The notes under the pieces: model-generated
What the model saw: only the letters and a program-made list of their open reading frames with translations
The model's database searches: none
Told to the model about the DNA's origin: nothing
Position numbers and translations under genes: made by a program
Source of the DNA: an uncultured SAR86 cluster bacterium
Lineage (GTDB): Bacteria; Pseudomonadota; Gammaproteobacteria; Magnimaribacterales; AG-339-G14
Direction: 5' to 3'
Length of the DNA stretch: 46,488 nt
NCBI GenBank assembly: GCA_902523885.1
Contig: CABZAV010000005.1
Span: forward strand, 1 to 46,488
In this document: positions 36,559 to 45,193 of the stretch, piece by piece
Layout of the letters: each line of letters begins with the position of its first letter
Position numbering within the stretch: the stretch's first letter is position 1

Positions 36559-37131
36559 ATGACAAAAGTTGCAAAATTTAGAGAAATGACCAAAGGTACT
36601 GCTGAAGATTATATTCCTATAGCTGAAGCTGCGATGGAACATGCGGTAAATCTTCCAGAAAGAATCATTCAGCACTTAGATATGCTTAAGGGTGATCATG
36701 GCGGATTTGCGGTTGATAGATATACTCATTGTCTTCAAACTGCCACAAGAGCTTTTAGGGATGGGCGTGATGAAGAATATGTTGTTTGTGCTCTTCTACA
36801 TGATATTGGAGATATTTTAGCTCCAGCTAATCATGCAGACTTTGCTGCTACTTTATTAGAACCTTATATTTCTGAAAAAAACTTTTGGATATTAAAACAT
36901 CATGGAATTTTTCAAGGATATTATTTCTTTCATTTTCTAGGACTTGATAGGCATATGAGAGATAAATATAAGAACAGTGAACATTGGAAAGATTGTGTAG
37001 AGTTTTGTGCTAGGTATGATCAAAATTCTTTTGATCCAGAATATGATACTTTGCCGATAGAAACTTTCATGCCAATGTTAAAGAATGTTTTGGCACAGAC
37101 AAAAAAATCTATCTACAAATCAGAAGCCTAA
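36559..37131 (+). CDS. HD-domain protein resembling MIOX/PhnZ diiron oxygenases
   Basis: 190 aa, soluble. HD-fold ligands in order: H57 (YTHCLQTATRA), H81-D82 (LLHDIGD), H92 (NHADFAA), H114 or H115 (LKHHGIFQGYY), and D154 (FCARYDQNSFD). This makes the four-His, two-Asp set of HD-domain diiron proteins, with the H57 to H81 spacing (24) equal to that in PhnZ. The late motifs HHGIFQGYY and ARYDQNSFDPEYDTLPIE recall myo-inositol oxygenase more than HD phosphohydrolases. I infer a mixed-valent diiron oxygenase acting on a small polar substrate such as a phosphonate or polyol; phosphohydrolase remains possible. Its stop interlocks with the convergent SDR stop (37128-37131). Confidence 0.72.
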   Translation: MTKVAKFREMTKGTAEDYIPIAEAAMEHAVNLPERIIQHLDMLKGDHGGFAVDRYTHCLQTATRAFRDGRDEEYVVCALLHDIGDILAPANHADFAATLLEPYISEKNFWILKHHGIFQGYYFFHFLGLDRHMRDKYKNSEHWKDCVEFCARYDQNSFDPEYDTLPIETFMPMLKNVLAQTKKSIYKSEA

Positions 37132-38030
37132 CTAGGTTCTCCTTCTTTCTCTACTTGTTCGTCATGCATCTTTTTTGCAGCTATTAGATCTGGCATAACC
37201 ATATTGAGCTTGTCTAAATCCCAAATATCATCACTTTTAAAAGACTTAATTACTGCTGGTTGCTGCATAATTCCGACATTACCTTGGGATATATGAAAAA
37301 TTTGATTGGTAATCTCATTAGCTTCTTCTGAACTAAGCCAGGCTATAACTGGGGCAATTTGTTGGGGGCCTTGTTTCCAATCATTTTCATCAACTTCTCT
37401 GCCAGCTGCTTTCATTAAATCTATAGTCAGTCTAGTTGCAGCTCCAGGTGAAATTGTATTAACAGAACATTTATATTTTGCCATTTCCATCGAAAGCGAT
37501 CTTGAAAATCCAGCAATACCTGCTTTGGCTGCTCCATAATTAGTTTGACCAAAATTTCCTATTAATCCTGAAACTGAAGACATATTTATAATTTTACAGT
37601 TAAGTCTATTTGTTTCTCTGATATAACGCACAAAAGGTTGCGTACAATTGAAGTGACCCTTTAAATGAACAGCCATTATTGCGTCCCAATCAGATTCATC
37701 CATGTTAAACAATGTTTTATCTCTTAAAATTCCGGCATTGTTAACAAGAATATCTACAGCTCCAAATTCGTTTAAAGCGGATTCAAAGATATTTTTGCCC
37801 CCTTTGTAAGAGTCTACACTTTCATAATTTGCTAAAGCTTCTCCCCCCAGAGAGGTTATTTCTTCAACAACTTCGTCAGCTATTTTGTCTTCACCACTTC
37901 CATCTGGATTTGCACCTAGATCATTTACTAAAACTTTTGCACCTTCTTTAGCTAAAAAAAGAGCAGATTCTTTTCCTATACCTCTTCCAGCACCCGTGAT
38001 TATTGCAACTTTATCCTTTAAACTAGACAT
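37128..38030 (-). CDS. SDR-family dehydrogenase, MFE-2 hydroxyacyl-CoA dehydrogenase-like
   Basis: Short-chain dehydrogenase, 300 aa. Cofactor loop TGAGRGIGKES (12-22); VNDLGANPDGSG and EVVEEITSLGGEALAN resemble the dehydrogenase domain of peroxisomal multifunctional enzyme type 2 (HSD17B4) and bacterial relatives that oxidise 3-hydroxyacyl-CoA. Catalytic S152, Y165 and K169 (MSSVSG..NYGAAKAG). The C-terminal ~50 residues extend beyond the minimal SDR fold (IWDLDKLNMVMPDLIAAKK), as in those relatives. NAD is the likely cofactor from the Asp after beta-2 (VND). A strong Shine-Dalgarno (GGGGGAG, 5 nt before ATG) precedes it. It is monocistronic, with 39 nt to the divergent transporter gene. Confidence 0.85.
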   Translation of the reverse strand: MSSLKDKVAIITGAGRGIGKESALFLAKEGAKVLVNDLGANPDGSGEDKIADEVVEEITSLGGEALANYESVDSYKGGKNIFESALNEFGAVDILVNNAGILRDKTLFNMDESDWDAIMAVHLKGHFNCTQPFVRYIRETNRLNCKIINMSSVSGLIGNFGQTNYGAAKAGIAGFSRSLSMEMAKYKCSVNTISPGAATRLTIDLMKAAGREVDENDWKQGPQQIAPVIAWLSSEEANEITNQIFHISQGNVGIMQQPAVIKSFKSDDIWDLDKLNMVMPDLIAAKKMHDEQVEKEGEPS

Positions 38031-38069
38031 GTCAGCTCCCCCATAAAATATTTAATTTATATTAGCTTA

Positions 38070-39524
38070 ATGAAAGATTCAATTGAAAAAGGTGTAAGCA
38101 ATTTAAACTTAATACTATATGCCTTTGGTTCAGGAACAGTAGGAATAAATTCTGTAATTTTTGGTGGCTGGATTTTATTTTATTACAATCAAGTTTTAGG
38201 TCTTAGCGCTGTTCTCGCTTCTACAGCATTAGGAATATCCTTAGTTTTCGATGCTATTTCTGATCCCTTAGTTGGAGCTTGGTCAGATAGATTTAAATCA
38301 AAATGGGGAAGAAGACATCCTTTTGTTTACTTGAGCATCATTCCTCTAGCATTAGGATTTTATTTTTTATTCTCTATTCCTTCGTCAACAGAACAAAATT
38401 TTCTTTTTTGGAAATTATTACTTTTAGTAATTTTAATAAGAGTTTCTTTAACTTTTTATGAAACACCTAGAGCGGCATTAGGACCAGAATTAACAAAAGG
38501 ATATGACAGGAGAACATTTGTTACAGGTTGGTCATATGTAATGGGAGTAATGGGAGCAATAATTCTTAGTTACTTAATGTATGAATTTTTTCTTGTAGAA
38601 ACAGAAGAATTTCAAAAAGATATGGCTTTTTTGAATCCGGTTTCATATACATATTTAGGGCTTTCATCAGCAATAATGATTATCTTTTTTGGTCTTACCT
38701 CATGTATAAGCACTCATAAATATATTCCAGAATTACACAAGCCAGAATCTACTAAAAATTTTTCGTTCAATAAGCTTTTTCAAGAACTACTTGAATGCTT
38801 TTCAAATAAATCTTGGTTGGCAATGTTAATTTCAGGAAGTTTTTTGGGTTTACAAATTGGCATAAGTACAGGCGTCGGAGTTTATATAAACAAATTCTTT
38901 TGGGAATGGACGCCAGAAGTTTTGGCCCTTTTTCCTGTTGTTTCAGGGATAGGTGCAATATTAGGAGCTATTTTGGCTGCTTCCATTGCAAATGGACAAG
39001 AAAAAAGGAATGTATGTATAACTGTTTTTGTAATAACAATTCTAATTTCTCCTATTCCTTTGGCTCTTAGATTATTAGATCCTTATACTTCAATTACTCT
39101 TTTTCCTGAAAACAATACAGATTTAATTTGGTGGATATTGATTCTTCACACAGGAATTGAAGATTTGCTTAGAGCCATGGGTTTTACACTAGTTATTTCT
39201 ATGATTTACGATATTGTTGAGAATAGTCAAATAAATACTGGTAGAAGGGACGAAGGAATTTTTATGACTGGACCTGGTTTGATACAAAAAATTCTCTCCG
39301 GCTTAGGAATATTTATATTAGGGCTTGTTTTGCAATATTTAAATTTTGATCCAAATATTGCGATTAACTCTGGATCAAAACCTCCCATTAATGAACTAGT
39401 ATTTTTTCAAATTACAGTCGGACCCTTTTTAACCTTAATTGGAACATCATTTCTATTCCTTTATAACATTTCCAGAGATTCACACCACGAAGCTATTGGT
39501 TCATTGGGATACGAAGAAAAATAA
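38070..39524 (+). CDS. GPH-family (MelB-like) MFS transporter 1
   Basis: Cation-coupled glycoside/uronide-type symporter of the major facilitator superfamily, 484 aa, about twelve transmembrane segments. GPH signatures: FDAISDPLVGAWSDRFKSKWGRRHP after TM2 (D..SDP..G..SD......GRRHP), FYETPRAALGPELTKGYDRR in the middle of the N-half, and TGRRDEGIFMTG near TM10-11. The substrate cannot be read from sequence; marine relatives are annotated broadly as sugar transporters. Its stop overlaps the rhomboid start (TAATG). It has a paralogue at 42563-43993, and the two enclose the rhomboid and DUF3604 genes. Confidence 0.88.
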   Translation: MKDSIEKGVSNLNLILYAFGSGTVGINSVIFGGWILFYYNQVLGLSAVLASTALGISLVFDAISDPLVGAWSDRFKSKWGRRHPFVYLSIIPLALGFYFLFSIPSSTEQNFLFWKLLLLVILIRVSLTFYETPRAALGPELTKGYDRRTFVTGWSYVMGVMGAIILSYLMYEFFLVETEEFQKDMAFLNPVSYTYLGLSSAIMIIFFGLTSCISTHKYIPELHKPESTKNFSFNKLFQELLECFSNKSWLAMLISGSFLGLQIGISTGVGVYINKFFWEWTPEVLALFPVVSGIGAILGAILAASIANGQEKRNVCITVFVITILISPIPLALRLLDPYTSITLFPENNTDLIWWILILHTGIEDLLRAMGFTLVISMIYDIVENSQINTGRRDEGIFMTGPGLIQKILSGLGIFILGLVLQYLNFDPNIAINSGSKPPINELVFFQITVGPFLTLIGTSFLFLYNISRDSHHEAIGSLGYEEK

Positions 39525-40315
39525 TGTTTTTTCCAATTTCTGACGATAACCCTAGCAATACTTCTCCAATTATTACCTATTCTTTAATTGGACTTTGTTT
39601 GTTTGTCTTTTTTTTGCAGATTCTTTCGGAAATGAATCCATCTATTTATTATAGTTTTGGATTTGTACCTTCAAATTTTTTTAATTCAACCTCATTATTA
39701 GAAGCATTTTTTCCGGTGATAACATCTATGTTTGTTCATGGAGGTTTCGCTCATATTATTGGAAATTTACTTTATCTATGGATATTTGGCGACAACGTTG
39801 AAGATTCCATGGGTAAATTGAGATTTATTATTTTTTATATCCTTTGTGGAACCTCAGGAGCTCTTCTTCAAGGAATTGTTGATCCTACCTCAAACATACC
39901 TATGGTGGGTGCAAGTGGGGCTATTGCAGGAGTATTAGGAGCTTATTTATTATTATTTCCTAGAGCAAATGTTAGGTGTTTAATTTTCATTATTATTTTT
40001 ATTCAAATGATTAGAGTGCCAGCATTTATAGTTTTAGGTATATGGATTTTGGGCCAATTCTTTAGTCTTCCAGGTTCACTTGATTCATCTGGTGGAACTG
40101 CATATTTAGCTCACATTGGAGGATTTTTAACAGGAATGATTTTGATACCATTTTTTAAAAAAACCAATGTAAGATTACTACAAGAAAAAAATAGTATTGC
40201 TTGGGTTGCTGAATCTGGTTTCAATTTTAGACAAGATGAAAACAAGATTAAAAATGATGATTTATTAAGTAAATTTATAGAAGAATCAGAAGAAGAGGTG
40301 AGGAAGAGAAAATGA
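39524..40315 (+). CDS. rhomboid-family intramembrane serine protease
   Basis: Six-to-seven-helix membrane protein, 263 aa. Catalytic serine S131 in MVGASGAIAGVLGAYLL (GxSG) and histidine H197 in YLAHIGGFLTG. H76-I-I-G-N81 (HIIGNLLYLWIFGDNVED) supplies the oxyanion residues. All active residues are present, so it is an active protease and not an iRhom-like pseudoprotease. Substrates are unknown; such enzymes cut type I membrane proteins with helix-breaking residues. It overlaps the upstream transporter (TAATG) and the downstream DUF3604 gene (ATGA), so all three are translationally coupled. Confidence 0.9.
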   Translation: MFFPISDDNPSNTSPIITYSLIGLCLFVFFLQILSEMNPSIYYSFGFVPSNFFNSTSLLEAFFPVITSMFVHGGFAHIIGNLLYLWIFGDNVEDSMGKLRFIIFYILCGTSGALLQGIVDPTSNIPMVGASGAIAGVLGAYLLLFPRANVRCLIFIIIFIQMIRVPAFIVLGIWILGQFFSLPGSLDSSGGTAYLAHIGGFLTGMILIPFFKKTNVRLLQEKNSIAWVAESGFNFRQDENKIKNDDLLSKFIEESEEEVRKRK

Positions 40316-42555
40316 GGATATTTTTAAAATCTATTTTTTGGTTAGTAAGTTTTTTCTTAACAATCTTAATTTTAATTTCTGCATACTATTTTGCTTTTTT
40401 CTATAACTTTTTCGGAACTCTTGAAACAGCTGGTAAAAATTTAAATAAACCTTACCCAGATTATCTTCTTCAATCAAAAATTCAGTCTCAGTTAAAACAC
40501 ACTAATACAGAAAAACAGATTGTGTTTGGAGATACTCATGTTCACTCAACTTACTCAACAGATGCATTTTTATGGAGTCTCAAAAATTTTAATGGAGAGG
40601 GGCCTCATTTAATGGCTGAAGCTTGCGATTATGCTAGATTTTGTTCCGCAATAGATTTTTGGGTCAACACTGATCACGCCGAAGCAAGCACACCAAGAAA
40701 GTGGGCTGAAACTATAAGAGCTGTACAAAACTGTGAGGCAGTTAATAGGGGTGATAGAGCCAAAGATTTAATAAGTTTTGTTGGCTATGAATGGACTCAG
40801 ATAAATCCAGATAATAAAGATGACCACTATGGTCATAAAAACGTACTTTTCTTGGAAACAGATGATGAACTACTTCCAAAAGTTCCTTTTGGAGCCGCAG
40901 GATATACCTCTGGAGGATTTAGAGATCGTGAAGGATTAGTCAGCGCAAAGATAAATATGCTTTCCGCTTCTGTAGTTGATTTTTCAAATAGAAATAGATA
41001 TGCAGATTTCATAGCTTTTTATGAAGAAGTAGTCGCCAATCCAGACTGCGATCCTAATGATATGAATTATTCAGACTGTTATAAATCTGTCTTTACTCCT
41101 AAAGATTTATTTTCAATTTTAAAAACCGTTGATTCTGACTCAATAGTAATTCCACATGGAAATACATGGGGTTATTACACGCCTACAGAGTCAAGCTGGG
41201 ATAAACAACTACTAAATGAAATGCATGATCCTTCAATGCAAATTTCAATAGAGGTTTTTTCAGGACATGGGAATTCTGAAGAGTTTAGAAATTGGACAGG
41301 TACTATTTCTCAAAATGGAATAAAAACTTGCCCTTTGCCAACAGAAGATTATTTACCTTCATGTTGGAGGGCAGGAGAGATAATTCAAGAGAGATGTTTA
41401 AATAATGGATCTAGTGAAAAAATTTGTTTAGCTAGGGCAGAATTAGCAAGACAGACTTACATAGAAGGTGGCCAATATGGCCATTGGTCGGTAATGGGAG
41501 CTGAGCCGGCAGATTGGCTTGATTCTGGTCAATGTAAAGATTGTTTTGTACCCGCTTTTAATATGAGACCGAATGCTTCCGTACAATATGCACTAGCATT
41601 GAGAAAATTTGAAGGAGATAAAATTAATTCTTTTGATTTTGGTTTTATTGCATCAAGTGATAATCATAGAGCTAGACCTGGAACAGGTTACAAGGCTATT
41701 GATAGACTTGTTACAACTGAAGCAAACGGCCCATCAAATGAATTTTTTTATAGCAACATTTATCCCAAAGAGGAAAAAACAGACATACCATGGGAAGTTA
41801 TTCCAAGTGAAATTAATACTGCCTCCGAATTAACTATGTTTGAAGCTGAAAGACAATCTTCCTTTTTTACTACTGGAGGATTAGCAGCAGTTCATGTATC
41901 GAAAAGAGATAGAAAAGGTATTTGGGAGGGCTTTAAAAATAAAGAAACTTATGCGACAAGTGGCTCAAGAATATTATTATGGTTTGACGTCATAAATTCA
42001 AAAAACGGTAGAAAACCTATGGGATCAAAAATAGAAATGGATGAAAATCCAGTTTTTGAAGTTAAAGCAGTTGGTTCTTTCAAACAAAAACCTGGTTGCC
42101 CTGATTTAGGTTTGTCAAAAGCTGAAAATGAAAAAATCATGAAGCTTTGTAAAAATGAATGTTTTAACCCGTCTGATGAAAGAAGAGAAATAACTAGAAT
42201 AGAAGTGATAAAAATTACTCCTCAAAATTATAATAACGAGCCAGTAGAAAATTTAATAAAAGACGTTTGGAAAGTTCACAAGTGTAAGTCCAATTCACAA
42301 GGAGAATGTAGATTTAGATTTTCTGACCAAGAATATTCCAAAAATGGTAGAGACAGTCTTTACTATGTTAGGGCAATTGAAGAGCCTTCTTTAAGAATTA
42401 ACGGTGGTAATCTAAGATGTGACTACGATGAAAATGGAAATTGTAAAAAAGTAAATATTTGTCATGGTGGATATCAAACTGATAGAGATGATAACTGTAC
42501 AATGTTATCTGAAGAGAGAGCTTGGTCTTCGCCAATATATATAAACCAAATCTAA
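40312..42555 (+). CDS. DUF3604 protein, membrane-anchored PHP-like enzyme
   Basis: 747 aa. One N-terminal transmembrane anchor (about 5-33) with the bulk probably periplasmic. Four motifs in the order of PHP phosphoesterases: HVH (H76, H78 in FGDTHVHSTYSTDAF), TDH (D121, H122 in FWVNTDHAEAS), IPHGNTWGYY in the middle, and SSDNHRARPGTGYK later. The pattern suggests a metal-dependent hydrolase. Twenty cysteines, many as near pairs (CKDC, LCKNEC, GNCKKVNIC), suit a disulfide-stabilised exported protein. The family has no settled function that I know of. It is translationally coupled to the rhomboid gene and followed after 7 nt by transporter 2. Confidence 0.85.
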   Translation: MRIFLKSIFWLVSFFLTILILISAYYFAFFYNFFGTLETAGKNLNKPYPDYLLQSKIQSQLKHTNTEKQIVFGDTHVHSTYSTDAFLWSLKNFNGEGPHLMAEACDYARFCSAIDFWVNTDHAEASTPRKWAETIRAVQNCEAVNRGDRAKDLISFVGYEWTQINPDNKDDHYGHKNVLFLETDDELLPKVPFGAAGYTSGGFRDREGLVSAKINMLSASVVDFSNRNRYADFIAFYEEVVANPDCDPNDMNYSDCYKSVFTPKDLFSILKTVDSDSIVIPHGNTWGYYTPTESSWDKQLLNEMHDPSMQISIEVFSGHGNSEEFRNWTGTISQNGIKTCPLPTEDYLPSCWRAGEIIQERCLNNGSSEKICLARAELARQTYIEGGQYGHWSVMGAEPADWLDSGQCKDCFVPAFNMRPNASVQYALALRKFEGDKINSFDFGFIASSDNHRARPGTGYKAIDRLVTTEANGPSNEFFYSNIYPKEEKTDIPWEVIPSEINTASELTMFEAERQSSFFTTGGLAAVHVSKRDRKGIWEGFKNKETYATSGSRILLWFDVINSKNGRKPMGSKIEMDENPVFEVKAVGSFKQKPGCPDLGLSKAENEKIMKLCKNECFNPSDERREITRIEVIKITPQNYNNEPVENLIKDVWKVHKCKSNSQGECRFRFSDQEYSKNGRDSLYYVRAIEEPSLRINGGNLRCDYDENGNCKKVNICHGGYQTDRDDNCTMLSEERAWSSPIYINQI

Positions 42556-42562
42556 TTTATAA

Positions 42563-43993
42563 ATGACTACAGAAAAATTACCATTTTCAACTAAGTTTTT
42601 TTACGGCTTTGGTTCTTTGGCATATGGAATTAAAGATAATGCTTTTAATTATTTTTTACTTTTTGTTTATGTCCAAGTTTTTGGATTAGCACCTAATTTA
42701 GCTGGCTTGGCAATATTACTTATGCTGGTTATAGACGCTATCTCAGATCCTTTAATTGGTTATTTTTCTGACAAAACTCAATCAAGATGGGGCCGAAGGC
42801 ATCCTTGGATATATGGATCTGCTATACCAGTAGCTTTGTCATTTTTTCTGATATGGGATCCTCCAGATAATTTATCTCAAATACAATTATTTTGGTTTTT
42901 ATTAGTTGTAGGAGCAACTATTAGGACAGCAATAACTTTATATGAAATTCCTAGTAATGCTTTAGGGCCTGAATTATCAAAAGATTATGTTGAGAGAAGC
43001 TCTCTTTTGTCCTTTAGATATTGGTTTGGATGGTGGGGAGGATTAGCCGTATGGAATTCTTTATGGATATTTGTTGTTTATAGTTCATTAACTGGAACTC
43101 AAGATGCGCGATTTATTGCAGACACATGGATTACTTATGGATTAGTTTGTAGTCCAATAATGTTTATTGCTATTGTTGTTACTGCGATGGGAACACACAA
43201 GCATATAAATGATCTTCATGCTCCCAAGGTCGAAAGAAAAACTTTAAAAACAACCTTACAAGAATTATTTGAGACTGTTACTGTGAGTAAAAATTATATT
43301 ATTTTATTCATAGCAATGATAATGATGGGAGTAGCTGGAGGAATTGGTACAAACTTAACTTTATATTACTATAGTTTTTTTTGGGAATTTAGCCCTCTAA
43401 ACATTTTAACCATTGGTTTGAGTTTATTCTTGGCTCCTTTAGTTGGTTTAGTAGTTTCTCCCTATCTTGCTAACAAATTTGGTAAAAAAAATGGAGCTTT
43501 GCTTTTATTTGCGGTATCTCTAATAGTAGAAAACGGAATCATTGTATTGAGATTGCTTGGTTTATTGCCTGAAAATGGTTCTCCCATCGTATTAGCAGGG
43601 GTATTGATATTTCATTTTATTGGAGTTGCTACATCTGTTATTTCATTCACAACACTTAACTCTATGGTTTGGGATACAGTAGAAGAAGTTGAAATAAAGA
43701 CTGGTAGAAGAATGGAGGGAACTTTGCTTGCAGCGAGATCATTTGCTCAAAAATGTATGAGCGGTGCAGGTGCTTTTGCAGCTGGAATGATTCTGACTTT
43801 TGCAGCTTGGCCTAAAAATGCAATTCCTGGACAAGTTGATAATGAAATTTTATTTACTTTTGGGATCACTGCCGTTTGCTCATCAATAATTTTATGGGGA
43901 ATTTCTCTTTTTACAATTTCTTTTGTAACAACAACTAAAGAAAGTCATAAAGAAAAATTGACAGAACTAAAATACGTAAAGTCTAATGATTGA
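42563..43993 (+). CDS. GPH-family (MelB-like) MFS transporter 2
   Basis: 476 aa, about twelve transmembrane segments, paralogous to the gene at 38070-39524. Shared signatures: IDAISDPLIGYFSDKTQSRWGRRHPW, LYEIPSNALGPELSKDYVERSS and KTGRRMEGTLLAARSFAQK. The two copies differ in most hydrophobic positions, so the duplication is old or they were gained separately. Likely a sodium- or proton-coupled importer of a sugar, uronide or related compound. It lies 7 nt after DUF3604 and 2 nt before bolA. Confidence 0.88.
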   Translation: MTTEKLPFSTKFFYGFGSLAYGIKDNAFNYFLLFVYVQVFGLAPNLAGLAILLMLVIDAISDPLIGYFSDKTQSRWGRRHPWIYGSAIPVALSFFLIWDPPDNLSQIQLFWFLLVVGATIRTAITLYEIPSNALGPELSKDYVERSSLLSFRYWFGWWGGLAVWNSLWIFVVYSSLTGTQDARFIADTWITYGLVCSPIMFIAIVVTAMGTHKHINDLHAPKVERKTLKTTLQELFETVTVSKNYIILFIAMIMMGVAGGIGTNLTLYYYSFFWEFSPLNILTIGLSLFLAPLVGLVVSPYLANKFGKKNGALLLFAVSLIVENGIIVLRLLGLLPENGSPIVLAGVLIFHFIGVATSVISFTTLNSMVWDTVEEVEIKTGRRMEGTLLAARSFAQKCMSGAGAFAAGMILTFAAWPKNAIPGQVDNEILFTFGITAVCSSIILWGISLFTISFVTTTKESHKEKLTELKYVKSND

Positions 43994-43995
43994 AA

Positions 43996-44304
43996 ATGAT
44001 TAAAGAACAAATAGAAGAAAAATTGAATAAAGATTTCGAGCCTTGGCATCTTGAAGTAGTTAACGAATCTCCAAATCACAACGTTCCTGATGGAGCTGAA
44101 TCTCATTTTAAAATTATTATTGTTTCTGAAAAATTTTTTGAAATTAGAGCCGTTAAAAGACATCAATTAATATATTCTGTGTTGAGGGAGGAAATGCAAA
44201 AAATTCATGCTATAGCTATCCATCCTTTCACTCCTGAAGAATGGAAAGAAAAAACTGGAGAAAGCTTAGACTCTCCAAAATGTCTTGGCGGAGGAAATGA
44301 TTGA
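43996..44304 (+). CDS. bolA: BolA family protein
   Basis: 102 aa with the ATG at 43996. Family pattern: LEVVNESPNHNVPDGAESHFKIIIVS, then VKRHQLIYSVLREEM.KIHAIAIHPFTPEEW. BolA proteins bind monothiol glutaredoxins through a shared [2Fe-2S] cluster and affect transcription and cell shape in E. coli. A TTG two codons upstream is in frame, but the ATG gives the normal N-terminus. The conserved His in RH and HAIAIH are the expected cluster-ligand region. The stop overlaps the next gene by 8 nt; BolA next to the TrhO gene is seen in other marine gammaproteobacteria as well. Confidence 0.92.
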   Translation: MIKEQIEEKLNKDFEPWHLEVVNESPNHNVPDGAESHFKIIIVSEKFFEIRAVKRHQLIYSVLREEMQKIHAIAIHPFTPEEWKEKTGESLDSPKCLGGGND

Positions 44305-45193
44305 TAAAGAAAGTTTTCAAGGATTTTATACATATACATTTTATAGCTGTATAGAAATAAAAAATCCCTCTTTTCTAAGACAAAGAATAAGAAAGCAAGC
44401 TAATAATTTAAAAATTATTGGCACAATAATTCTTACCCAAGAAGGAATAAATTCTACCATTTCATCAAAAACAAAAAATAATCTAAATTTGATGATTTCT
44501 CTATTAGAAAATCAATTTGGACCAATCAGATTTCGTGAATCTTTTTCAAAAAAACAACCTTTCAAAAAACTAAAAGTTAAAGTTAGAAAAGAGGTAGTTC
44601 CTTCTGGAACTAATATTTTAATTAAAAAGGATTTAAATAATTACATAGACCCAGAAAATTGGAATGATTTTATAAAAGATGATTCTGTTTTAGTTATAGA
44701 TGTAAGAAATAATTATGAAGTGGAAGTAGGCACTTTTTTAAACTCCATCTCACCAGAAACAAAGACTTTTAAAGAATTTAATAATTTCATAGAAAAGTCA
44801 AAAAAGGATTTTAAAAATAAAAAATTAGGAATTTTCTGCACAGGTGGAATTAGATGTGAAAAAGCTTCTGCTCTTTTTAAAGAGAAAGGAATTAAGGATG
44901 TATTTCAACTTGAGGGCGGTATATTAAATTATTTCAAAAAGAATAAAAATAAAGATAATTTTAAAGGAGAATGTTTTGTTTTTGATGATAGGGTAACACT
45001 AGATAAAAATCTAAATCCTGGAAGCTTCTTTCAATGTTTTGCTTGTAGAAGGCCTTTGTCAAAAGATGATTTGTTCAGGTCAGAATACACAGAAGGTATT
45101 TCTTGCCATAATTGTATAAATGAAAAAACAGATAAAGATAGAGAAAGGTTCGCTGACCGACATAAACAGAACCTATTAAAAAGTAAATTATGA
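44297..45193 (+). CDS. trhO: tRNA uridine(34) hydroxylase TrhO (rhodanese family)
   Basis: Oxygen-dependent formation of 5-hydroxyuridine at tRNA wobble position 34. N-terminal acylphosphatase-like domain (YTYTFY..RQRIRKQAN, QEGINSTIS); rhodanese domain with the catalytic cysteine C181 and partner C187 in FCTGGIRCEKAS, preceded by VLVIDVRNNYEVEVGTF. A C-terminal Cys motif (CFACRRPLS..CHNC) looks metal-binding. Length from ATG 44297 is 298 aa, but the upstream GGAGGA (44290-44295) is unusually close to that ATG; the frame also opens at a TTG, 44285. The end overlaps the next gene start (ATGA). Confidence 0.93.
   Translation: MIDKESFQGFYTYTFYSCIEIKNPSFLRQRIRKQANNLKIIGTIILTQEGINSTISSKTKNNLNLMISLLENQFGPIRFRESFSKKQPFKKLKVKVRKEVVPSGTNILIKKDLNNYIDPENWNDFIKDDSVLVIDVRNNYEVEVGTFLNSISPETKTFKEFNNFIEKSKKDFKNKKLGIFCTGGIRCEKASALFKEKGIKDVFQLEGGILNYFKKNKNKDNFKGECFVFDDRVTLDKNLNPGSFFQCFACRRPLSKDDLFRSEYTEGISCHNCINEKTDKDRERFADRHKQNLLKSKL

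Noticed and set aside
38813-39070. Plus-strand 85-codon frame inside transporter 1
   Set aside because: Frame-shifted reading of transporter helices; low-complexity Cys/Arg/Phe composition typical of shadow frames.
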